Of a stretch of 64,000 bases of DNA, positions 1 to 12,100 are shown piece by piece. The DNA is taken from contig CM049309.1 of NCBI GenBank assembly GCA_026874595.1, positions 12,016,576 through 12,080,575 on the forward strand. The letters run 5' to 3'. The translations under genes and the position numbers were made by a program. The DNA is from Sipunculus nudus. Lineage: Eukaryota > Annelida > Sipuncula > Golfingiida > Sipunculidae. Under the pieces are notes generated by a model. It searched no databases, had not been told where the DNA came from, and saw only the letters and a program-made list of their open reading frames with translations. Numbering within the stretch: the first letter of the stretch is position 1; each line of letters starts with the position of its first letter.

Positions 1-1319
1 AAGAACATGGTATCCAAATGTTGTTTAGGAATGGTTGGAGGGGTAATTTTGGCTTCGCTGCATTCAGGCAGGAATTCTGTGAAAATGGTATACACGTTGT
101 GCAAGTAAGACACCCTCAGGGACGAAATGTATAAAAGTTTAGCTATTAAGTAATTGAAAATAGGCCAAAACAACAATTTTTATATCTTTTGTTAAAAATT
201 TTAGGAGTTCCCTATGTCCAGCAATACGATCGGTGCTGTCCCCTAGTGATAAAACAATATACTACAGCTGTATGTATAAACTGGCGTGGTTTAATAGAGC
301 GCGCTGCAATTAATAGCCTCTTGAAAAAATAAAGTTAAATATCACAGGAATTAGGACAAAATATTTGAAATGACCCCCCTTAGGACACAATTGACATCAT
401 TCCCGACAGTATAAGACTAAAGATGTGCATATACGAGGCGTGGCCATGGAGAAGATCCGTGACAAAAGTTGAGTTGGGCCACTGTCAATTATAATACCCT
501 ATAGGGTTAGCTTACTTATTAATGGGTCAGTCCACATATAGTTAAGAGGAGTGGTACACAGTTATCTCTGATATCTTGCAGTAGGTCACTATATATTATG
601 AATATTTACATTTATATACAAGCGGTATACATATGATTTCAACATGAGACCTGTGAGATCGGGGTTTAAGTGTGCACGGAAAATGGCAGCCCCCATGAGC
701 GGTCTCGGGAAACTGACAGAGATAAATATGTATGGGTTTGATGTATGCGTTCCAACCACCCCCCCCCCTCCTTTTTTAGCCATCGCAACCTTGCTTTTAA
801 GGGTTTCAGGCCAATTTTTGCTGCCTGGACCCCCCCCCCCTTTTCCGTACCTTGGGATCTTATTTTAGGTTACCATTTTTGCTTGCTGAAATAATAAATG
901 AGTGCAAAGGGATCGAGAGTCACATGTTTCACATTTACTGATCATGGGCGTGGGTCAGTGACTGCGCATGAGTCATATGTCAGGCCAAACATGCTTAAAT
1001 CCGTCACCAACAGCAGGGGCTATTCATATGCACAATAGTCCTTAATCCTGTACTGGAGGTTTCTTTGTCAGGAGGTGTCTGTGTACGCAGGCATTCCAGT
1101 CTTTGCTTAACTCAGTTCGACTGTTTTCTATGTTAACCTCCAAGCAATTTATAAACCCCGCAAAAAAAAACAAAAATGATGTGTATATTAAAAATTATTT
1201 ATTCTAATATCGGCGAGGTCACTGCGGGAACAATAACCTTTAAAATGAGGTATAGCACAGTTTTATACGCAATGCGATTTCGGAGAACATTGGTGACAAA
1301 ACTGGACCAACTTCCATTT
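1..1319. other. Non-coding, one R3 repeat copy
   Basis: No convincing coding exon. About 640-760 matches 54637-54755 in gene B intron 8 (shared GAGACCTGTGAGA-like and AGCGGTCTCGGGAAACTG-like words), so it is a dispersed repeat, called R3 here. C-runs occur at about 760-768 and 831-840. Confidence 0.5.
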
Positions 1320-1820
1320 ATAAGTATTAGATAGATGACTATAATTTTATTAGTTCCTGAATACTGTTGGTGCCACATGTATATTTAACGCATTTTACCT
1401 CTACTGTTGAGACTGTCAATCAAGTTAAATCAAAGGTAATGTTTCCCAGCTGTGGTTTCATCTAGTCTCCTGAAAGCTGGTGTGTTTTTTGATCATGGCT
1501 AGTTTTATCAGTTGCTTAAGGCTGGTGGCGCCACCTGTATTTTTTCTACTTTTGATGCATCTGAATTTTATTTTTGAAACTGCCAACTTATATCAATGGT
1601 ATCAGTTTCTCAGCTGAAATTTCATCTAGTCTCCCGAAAACTTGTGTGTTTATTGATCATGACTCGTTTTATCAGTAGCTTAAGACTGTTGGCGCCACCT
1701 GTAATTGATCTATTTGAATGCATTTTCCCCCTTTATTCTTGAGACTGCCAAATTACATCAATGGTATCAGTTTCTCAGCTGTGGTTTCATCAAGTGTCCT
1801 GAAATCTTGTATGTTTATTA
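1320..1820. repeat. About 165-bp tandem repeat, three copies
   Basis: CAGCTG followed by TTTCATC recurs at 1447, 1611 and 1776, giving periods of 164 and 165. Copies carry TTGGCGCCACCTGTA-like cores, shared with the satellites at 18.2-19.3 and 39.4-41.5 kb. Confidence 0.75.
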
Positions 1821-1984
1821 TGGCTCCCCCCCCCCGGGGATGACGTATTATTTTCAGTCCTAGCGTATGTCGCTGTGGTCGCCAGTCTTCGTCTGTAGGA
1901 TATTTTGTGAACGTAATAATGTTTGAAATATTTGAAGCGCTGCATGATGTTAAGATCAAATCAGTCGAAATGTAATTTTTTTGG

Positions 1985-2935
1985 TGAACCCCTTAACTTT
2001 GAAGGTATGTATATTTTGCCCTCAAATTTGACACACAAGTTTTTTCAACCAAGTTTTGGATGAGATTCCAAGTTCTTCGATGAAATTGAAAAAAAAATAT
2101 GAGCTTTCCGAGATCTAGCTTTAACTGCAAATCAACCAAAATATGATTCTTTATTGTTAGGATTTTTTGTGAACGTGATAATTTTAGAAGTATGGCATAT
2201 TTACCCCTCATATTTGACACACAAGTTGTTTTCACAAAGTTGTCGGATGAGTTAAAAAAAAGAGTGACCTTGACTTTGACCATCAGGCACGATCTGCTCT
2301 GATGAATTCTAGGATTATTGTGTCCAAATGACATCTTAAATTCTGAAATTTTTTTTCTCAGATTTGACACACCAGACGTTTTCGCATGTTTTAGGAGGTT
2401 TTCTGAAAACTGGTGACCTTGATCTTTTTTATAAAGGTCAAATATGCAGAATTCTAGGTTTATTATGATCCCTATAATTTTTGAACTACTGCATATTTTT
2501 TCTTCCAATTTTACACACCAATTGTTTTTATACCATGCATGTTCCTAGGGGAGTTCGAAAACTGGTGGCCCTGACCTTGATCTAAAAGTTCAAATCTGGG
2601 AAATTTAGGTTTATTATGACCCCTATAACTTTTGAAGTACTGCATACTTTTTTCTTTAAATTTGTTAAGCCAGTTGTTTATGCTATGTTCTCGCAGGAGT
2701 CTTTAAACTATAGACCTTGACCTTAATCTTTAAATCCAATCTGCGGAAATCTAGCAAAAACTGAATTTTTTTAACCTGATAACTTTTTTAGATATTTTGT
2801 ATTTTTTGTTCACAAATTTGAAAGAGAAAATGTTTGAACCAAGTTCACAGAGGACTCTGAGACCTTTGGCAGGTTTTGGCTTGTGACCTTTGAGTGGTAT
2901 CGCATTGTGCATCCAGCTCCAAATTTTAAAGGTGC
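1985..2935. repeat. ACCTTGACC-type degenerate tandem repeat
   Basis: Roughly 150-bp diverged units with GACCTTGATCT, TTTATTATGACCCCTATAA and TTTGACACACAAGTT words. A 171-residue minus-strand reading frame here is a by-product of the repeat. Confidence 0.65.
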
Positions 2936-2937
2936 CC

Positions 2938-3370
2938 ATTCACCTACCTTTTGAAAAAGAATTTTAGCGATTTCTGGCTTCCTCTGTGTATATATTAATG
3001 ATCTAAGGGTAATTTTGGTTGTGAAAAGTTCTTATAACGCCTTCGTAAAGAATGTATGATCCTTTTTATCAACAACATGTTTGCAAACACAGCAATGTTG
3101 ACGAACGGGAAAATATATAACCTATAAGGCTGCAGGTTGCATATATATGCTGAGGCAGAAATTAAGGTCACTTGTTGCAAAACGCCATTTGCAAAGCTCT
3201 GGCTTATCTGACTTGTTGCCAGATGCCCTAGAAAATTTGTTTTGATTATTTCGGCGCGCCCCCACATATTATAAACACAAATCAAAACAAGCAGCCTGTG
3301 TGAGGTGATATCCGCGTTTTCTGGCCTATTTTTATAAAAACTCCAAGGAATTACCTTTAGTTTATAAAGG
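2938..3370 (+). repeat. Dispersed family R1, copy 1
   Basis: Shares, in order, ATTCACCTACC, AAGTTCTTATAACGCC, CAATGTTGAC, CTGACTTG-TGCCAGATG and CTGGCCTATTTTTATAAAA with 23852-24275 and, less completely, 10330-10965. It is non-coding; no terminal repeats were seen, so the class is unknown. Confidence 0.7.
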
Positions 3371-3379
3371 TCAGATAGG

Positions 3380-3951
3380 TGACTGGGCCGCTTAAAACAT
3401 GCGGTGCGACATCTATTTTCCCACTCGTATATATTTGCAGCAAACAAGGCCCATATGTTCATTTTTTTTTTCTTTTTAATGGCAAATTTAATTCAAAACG
3501 GTCTGTCGCTCGACTAGTAAAGCTCTTGAAATGCGCTAACCAGGAGCATATATTATTTGTTGGACATCTGAAAACTGATTTTATTACAAGAAGCAAACAA
3601 GGATGAAAGCATTGAGGTAGTTACTGTAAGCTGAATAGAATTTAGTCTCATTGAAAGCCTGTAGGCTATGTAATATTTTTTCCAAGATGGAATTAATAAA
3701 CAGTAATTTGACCGCATTTTGTCACTCCCATTTTCAATATAATTCAGACAACGATATTTGCTCATGTGTATATTTTAATTATAATAAACCAATTGAAAAC
3801 GATAAATCGGCTTGGAATAGGTTCATTCAAAGTTGTTTTAAATAAGCGCTCATTGCTATATATTATTGTAAGCCTATTATAAGTAAGACTTTAGTACTAA
3901 GGTTAAGAACACTGTAACAATTTTACCCGGATAATGCTCGCAGAATAAATG

Positions 3952-4002
<51 letters not shown>

Positions 4003-5079
4003 TTTTTCAAATGGTTTTAATATAATACAATTATCATTTATTACTTATTTACTTAAGGTATACTTAGGGTCTTAGGTCTTCTTATAAGTCGTGCTTTTTG
4101 GACCGATCGTGTTTTCCTTGATATTTCACCTCATTTAACTAGTAAAATCTTCGTATGATCTCATGTATTGTAATTTTTGACAATCATCTATTTAAGGTAG
4201 CTGAGTTCGTATTTTAATGGATGATTTTCCCAATGTTTTTTAAGCCTGACTTAAATGTACTTATATTAGGCGATTTGATAAGATCTTCAGGTAGATTATC
4301 TACAACACTTATTGTGTCATGTCACGTAATAAATCATAATGTACTTAATAATATCGGATTATTTTGTGATGAACTGAATTGATTCCCAAATTAATATATG
4401 GGATAAATAAGCGTCATCTCACATTTTTAAAACGACTGTGACAAGAGCGGCAAAGAACAGTTTTTATTTTATTGGGACACGTATGTTATCGGCCAACTCT
4501 ATATATATCTGACTGCATAATTTTACCTTTAGTACACGAGAACTAATCATCTCGATTGTCGCATAGAATTACTTCAATATAAACAGCACAATATGGGTAA
4601 GAATAAAATATATTTTGGATATGCAACTGTTGTATGTTTGTGTAAAATAGACATGAATGACTGGCATATCGCAAACTGACTTGTCACTGGTCACTTGCAA
4701 TATGCCTATCTGTGCTTGGAACCTGGAACGCGGGCGGCGCGGTGTTCATCCCACCGTATGTTGATGTTATTATACTATTTATACTTAGAGATAGATATAT
4801 TTTATTCACGATCACAACAACAACAGGAGAGTGACAGTGATAAACTTAGTCCGACACATACGGACTCCATCATTGATATGGCTTGTATTGTTTACTATAT
4901 ATGTCAGCGCTGCAAGACTGCAGCAATGATAAATTGTAACCAGGATTAGGCAGACACTTGTATATGGCTACGACTAAGGATCGAATACCTTACGCACCTG
5001 AAAACAGGTTATAATTAGGTTTCCAATCAATTATTGCATTTCTATCTCTCTTTGCCAAACTGAATTTTACGCATATTGC
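3380..5079. other. AT-rich intergenic DNA with (AT)n tract
   Basis: A perfect (AT)n microsatellite lies at about 3955-3999. No gene, RNA or mobile element recognised in the rest. Confidence 0.5.
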
Positions 5080-5171
5080 TAGTGGCGTCAATTTGTATTC
5101 CGGGGGGGGGGGGGGGGGGTGGAGTCACTCGCAACTTTTTTTTTAAAAATACACTACTGGCACACAACACA

Positions 5172-6086
<915 letters not shown>

Positions 6087-6148
6087 CCGCTCTGGCCTAG
6101 CTTGTAGGCCATAGAGCACTTTACATCGGAGGGTAACACTACCTTCTA

Positions 6149-6152
<4 letters not shown>

Positions 6153-6202
<50 letters not shown>
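6153..6202. repeat. (TA)n microsatellite
   Basis: About 50 bp of pure TA, the right part of the M1 element core. Confidence 0.9.
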
Positions 6203-6210
<8 letters not shown>

Positions 6211-6494
6211 ATTGTCTGTGTGAAATATTTAAATATATTACAATATATTATATTTTTAAGGTTTTAGAAAATAAGGTATTGTTTCCAGTATATGTTAATT
6301 CTAAATCAGGTTTAGATATAAAATATTTCACATTTAACTCAGAAACTGAACTAAAGTGCATACTTCTAATTATTTATTGAAAATCATAAATATTATTCTC
6401 TGAATTTCAGGGAGGATGATTACATAGATCATCCCCCCTTGCTAAAAAGTGGGGAGTATATATACACCTCATCCTCCCTATATTGACGCCACTG

Positions 6495-7361
6495 CATTTT
6501 TCATTTTTGGAGTACTTTATTATAAGGCAGGATGCTTATTTCAACTCCCTCTTTTGAAAAGAGCTGGAAAGTCTGTAGTATTTTGGCAGTTTAAGTTAGA
6601 AAAACTTGGGTGGTCATTCTTTCCAGTGATAAAGATAGTTTAATAATTGCTTTTCTTTATAAAATCCTCTCTCAAGTACTTCTGTAGATGCAATAGGGAC
6701 AGCTTGGACACACAGTTACACATTTCTAGAACCAAGTTCTTTAAACAATGAAGTTTTTCAGTTTTGATATTGAAATGCATTTCATTTTAATGCATTTAAC
6801 ATTAATGTTTAAAACATTAATGATTTGCAGAGTAACCCCTGACCATTATATTACATTTTTATGTGCCAAAAAAATGTCAAAGACATATAGATTTATAATT
6901 TTCTGCAGTGCCAAATAAATTTTGTTGGTCTAGTTGTTCAATCATTTTGAAAATTTATATGTGGATCATTAGAACTAACTTAAAGTAGCACATGAAGGGT
7001 GAGGAAGATTTCGACATTACTTGGATAACTGGCTGAGAGTCCTTATCAGTAGACTGTTGGCACGGTTTTAGTGAGCTCTTGTTTTGTGTCCATATGCTCA
7101 GCTTGGTGTTATCAGCTCTTGGCTCAAAATACCAGGTAAAGCCCAGACAGTTAAACTGGACTGGCACCTGTACCCTGGTAGGTTGTTTCATTAATTTACC
7201 ATACCACTGATTTCATCTAAATAATTTTCAATGATTTTACTGTGGTGTCAAAATAGGGGAAATAACTAGAACTTTGATTTAAAGAAAAATTAAAACTATA
7301 AATGTATTGAACATAGGGTGCTTTAAGACCATTATCACTATACTGATTAGATACTGTAGAT
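6495..7361. other. Non-coding DNA upstream of candidate exon 1
   Basis: AT-rich with no repeat or promoter element recognised. If 7362 is the true start exon, the gene A promoter should lie here or further upstream. Confidence 0.4.
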
Positions 7362-7374
7362 ATGCATCCCAAAG
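7362..7374 (+). CDS. Gene A exon 1, candidate 13-nt start exon
   Basis: An ATG followed by three codons and one extra base, then a good donor (G|GTAAGC). The phase-1 end joins exactly to exon 2, giving an N-terminus MHPKAPSD. An in-frame TGA lies 15 nt upstream of the ATG, so the start cannot lie far 5'. Exons this short occur by chance, and nothing else in the sequence proves this one is used; transcript data would decide. The intron to exon 2 is about 5.0 kb and holds a hAT-type MITE (8886-9571), a dispersed repeat, a SINE and little else. Confidence 0.35.
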
Positions 7375-9145
7375 GTAAGCCCAATAACATTCTTTTTTTT
7401 TATTTTATACATATATATTCATCAGTGTTATCGTATAGAGTTGCTGTAAATGAATATCTATTCTAATCTAACAAACGCTTATCTGTTCCATCTAACATGG
7501 GTATTGGTAACTCCTAGGGGGAGTGGAAACAAGCATCCCTTATTTCCATTACCCAGGGGAGTGGAAATAAGCACTTCCTTATTATAATATCAATTATCAT
7601 GCAATATTATTATTATTTATACTGGTGTTAATTTAGAATAGGCATGTAGGAGAAATCCAAATACCCGAGATTCACCACCAGAGCAGGGGACTAGGGTTGT
7701 CAGATTGGTCAAATGATTAATTAATTAATTAACCATTAAGCAGTGGGTAGGTTGTGCATCAATCACCACTGGATTTAAATTAATTAAGTAAATGCTGCCA
7801 AATGTAACAAAAATAAATGTAAAAATAAAAAGGACTTTGTAAGTGAAATAAGTAAAATTCTTTCCAAAAAGGTACTAGTAGGTTTTTTTTGCTCAGCTGA
7901 CTATAAGCGTCTTTTGTCAGTCAGCTGTCTGTTCGTCTGTCCGTTAACAGGGCACGTTTTGAAACCGTAAGACCTACAAATCCAAAATTTGACATAGAGG
8001 TAGATGTCCCTAAGTTCTCCCACCATACCTGAAACTGGGTCACTGATTTCTTTGAGAAATAAGGAAAAACTCTGTTTTCCAGTAAAAACCTATTGTTACA
8101 CTTCAAAACTGCTCACTATGAAAATTGCTGTTGTTAATCTGTTCATATTTGATATAACCATTCCTTCATATATTTCCTATGTACTTGCCAGAAATTAGGT
8201 CAATATTGCATTAGTTTGAAGTTATGGAAAAATCAGGAAATATATTCACTCACTTAGCATGATAATTTGTTTAGTTAGAGAGCTTATTTCAAGCATATAT
8301 CTATATTAAACTTAGTTTCAATTGTATACCAGAAATTAGATAAAAAATTTGCAAAGTTGTTAAGTTATTAGCATTAATTTAAAATCATTACCTTAAATTT
8401 TTTCAAACTTTGACTATGGTACATTTTTTCCTTTATGTACATTTGCTTTTATTTTCACATCAGTGATGGACAGATAAGGTTTTAAGCTTATACAATCTGA
8501 AATTTGAAAGGAATTGGTGAAAAAAGGAAGCTTTTATACAAGTTTTCATACCCCATGTCAAGTGTTATTTACATCAAGCCAACCCAGTCCAGTGGTCTGC
8601 AGTAAGGGATGCCTCACCTGTGTTATGTAACTGCTTTATTCCTGGTTTCTCCTTTGACTCAGCTTAGCTGTTGGGGCATTATGTATTTTAAGTAATATTT
8701 TCTTTAAAAAATCTTTTAAATTCAGTTTAAACATTTTGTGATTTTTTAAATTAATAAAATATATATGTATGCATAATTTGACTTGATGTAAGCTAAACTA
8801 AGGATAAATAATGTGGCAAATTACAATTCAGAATTTACTTAAATTTTCAGAATTTTTGTAATGCAAATGTATGAAATCTCTAAATAAGGGTTGTTAAAAC
8901 TAGTTTTTCCCGGACAGTGGGAAAAACCCTGGATTAATTATGAATAACTGGGGAAAACTGGTTAGTACCAGGAATAACTGGGGAAAATGACTGATCAAAA
9001 TTTTTGAGAGAGTATAATGATGTATAGTTAATTAATTCTGTTTAATGTTGCATGTTGAAATTATATTATATGTGTGTGTGTATATATATGTATACACATA
9101 CATATATACATATATACATATATGCATATATATATCCACATGTGA

Positions 9146-9191
<46 letters not shown>

Positions 9192-12100
9192 CAATATTTC
9201 CACAACTCATACTAGTGCATTACTATTACTTAATTACTAATTAACTGCAACATAAACTTTAGTAGGTGAGCTGACAAAAGTAATCAAGCATGTTAACCAA
9301 ATCAAGGCCGAGTTAATCTTGGGGGTACAGAAGTGTGAAGAAACCATGCTAGTCATGTAGGGCTCATACAACTAGTTAGCTAGGGTGAGAAGAAACCAAC
9401 CACCCTTTGTGGCATCACTTGGAGAAACCCTGTCCAGCATGATGCAGGTTTCTGTGCATACACATTAGAGGTTTTTTCCATTTTCCCACTTTGAGAGGTT
9501 TTTCCAAAGGCGGTAAATATTGGTATTTACCAGCTGGTAAATACCGCACTGGGAAAAACTTAACAATCCTGCTCTAAATTAAAAAAATATATATAGTAAC
9601 AACTATTCATGCAAAAAATTGATTTGCTAAAAAAATTACTATTTTTTTCTTGTTGAATCATAAAATAGTTGCAGGCTTCAAGTTTCATATTTTATATATA
9701 TTTCATATATATATGCAATGTATACATATTTTGCTTGTTTTAACATGCTTATCAAATTTAGGATATGCTCTTTTGAAAATGGAAAATTTTAATTTTTTAC
9801 AGCATTTTATATAAGTAAATAAATTAAATTTGTATTATTATGCTTCAGCTCATGTATATTATTCTGTAATTTGCAGGGTTTGTATGTTCCCGGCAGATAT
9901 ATTTACATGCATATTACAATCACTTAGTTGAAATACTGAAACCTTTACAAATATATGTTTGTGATCATAAGAGGCTCCAGCATCTTTCATGTAGTCTATC
10001 AAAGTGCACAGTCATCACAACCACTAGGATTTTATACAAATATTCTCAGAATCAATTTCAACTGAGACCAACAGGTCCCTTGTTTCTTGAAATGTTATTA
10101 AGCTCTGAAAATGTCAGATCCTTATTCTACTGAAAATGAAATGAAACATTTGCAGATTATGGGTACCGGGTATTCAAAAATTTTATGCTAGAGTCCCATG
10201 TGAAATAATCCAGAAAACAATACTGTGCTGCATGCCCTGATCACAATTTAAACCAGCTGTTCATCCATCTCTTTGTAGAATCTATGTTATTTCTAGCTTA
10301 CTCTGCATTCATATGAATAAACAATTGGTAATTCCTGTGCAGAAAGGTTCTTATAACACCCCTGTAAAGTATTTTCAAGCTGTTAGTAAATATGGTACAG
10401 TGGAACCCCACCTTGCGACCACCCCACAATTAAGACCACTTTTCTTGGTCCCAAATATCTGATTCAGGTAACTTAGAAATTCACAAATAGGACCACCCCC
10501 AAATGACGACCACTTTGGTCAGTCCCCAAGCTGTTCATAATTGTGGGCTTGCACTGTAAATGCACCAGTGTTGAAAAAAAACATTAAAAAACATGTAATC
10601 TAAGGTGTTTGGTTGCATATGTGAAAGTTTATAGGTCAATAATGCCCTTTGAAAAACTCTGGTTTGTCTGACCTGCCACCAGATGCCCTTGTTGAATGTG
10701 TTTGAATTATTTTGATGGGTAAAACATGTGGATTTAAAAAAAATGAACAGCCACCTGATGCCCTTGTTGAATGTGTTTGAATTATTTTGATGGGTAAAAC
10801 ATGTGGATTTAAAAAAAATGAACAGCCACCTGATGCCCTTGTTGAATGTGTTTGGATTATATTGGTGGGTTAAATGTGGATTTTAACAAAATGAACAGCC
10901 TGTGTTTCATGTTCAAGGGATTTTCTTTTTTTAATTTAAATATTTTTTTGTTGGAGGTAACCCCCTCTATTTTATAATGCTAGCTTAACTCTAAGTATAT
11001 GTACATCTGCAGAATTCCATTCTTGTTTCGGACTGCATGACGGCAGTATCACATGCTTCCTCTCATTTTATACCATGGTATACCGAAACCATCCAGTGTA
11101 CCCTGGATGTGTTATCATGCACTTTACTGGATCATAATACCAAGGAACCCCCGAAATGTGCACTCGTTTGTGAGTGAAATGCAGCTGTTGGGCACGGCCT
11201 TCCCATTAAGCCTGCAGAGCTCTCACCCTGGGTGGGGGCCGACCATGAAAAATCTCACCACCTCGGCTGAGATTTGAACTCACAATCTCCCAGCTTTTAA
11301 GTCCTGTGCTCTACCTCTGAGCCACAGAAGTAGGGGATTATCTTTAGTTAATAGACATCAGATATCATAGATTTCAGAATAGGCCCTTTCAAAGTTGCAA
11401 ACCTGTACTATACCTTAGTATTGGCCAGTACTGAGGTAAAGCTTACTTAATCTGAATTTTGGTATAGACAAGCTCCATAACATCTGCTTCCATCTAACCC
11501 CACTTCCTTACTCCCTTGCATGTCACTACTGTCTTTCGTTAAAGCAGGACCCTTAAATGCATTGACACACGGTTACTGAAATGCAAAGTTATGGGTTAAG
11601 TATGGTTTATAAACGATGCTAACATTTAAATCAAATGTATTTTGTTTTCTTTCCATTTTTACTTGTCACAATGGCTGGATCAATTATTAAATGACTAACA
11701 CAGCCTATTAGTGCTTAAATATCTTGCATTTCATTGCTTCTCTTAATGGAGAGAATTGCTATGAAAGGCTGATATTGCATTGATACTGTAGGAGTCAAAT
11801 CAATCTTTACTTCATAAGGTTTTATGTATTAATCATCCGCCCTGTGAGGCTGTGACCCTATGAAAGGCTCTCATAGTCTATGCTTTTATCCACTCTTTCA
11901 CTAGAGGTCGTTTCTACTCAAAACCAAACCTCTTCCTGTTAGGCAGTGTGGGATGGCTGCCACAACTTATCTCAACTGTCAAACTTAAAAATAAAAATTT
12001 GTTACATTTCAAAGAAACATTCTCTGTTTACATAAATTTCTTATGTGCATGCTTACAAAATATTACTTATTCTGTGAACTGCTTACCACAAAAACACCCA

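Larger units (their letters stand above)
10330..10965 (+). repeat. Dispersed family R1, copy 2, interrupted
   Basis: Shares GGTTCTTATAACACC, CTGGTTTGTCTGACCTGCC and AATGAACAGCCTGTG words with the copies at 2938 and 23852. It is interrupted by a small TA-flanked element (10396-10558) and internally expanded as a 75-bp tandem repeat. Confidence 0.65.

Noticed and set aside
1993-2508. 171-residue minus-strand open frame
   Set aside because: It repeats SNLR-like blocks in step with an AT-rich tandem repeat and has no domain; a repeat by-product.
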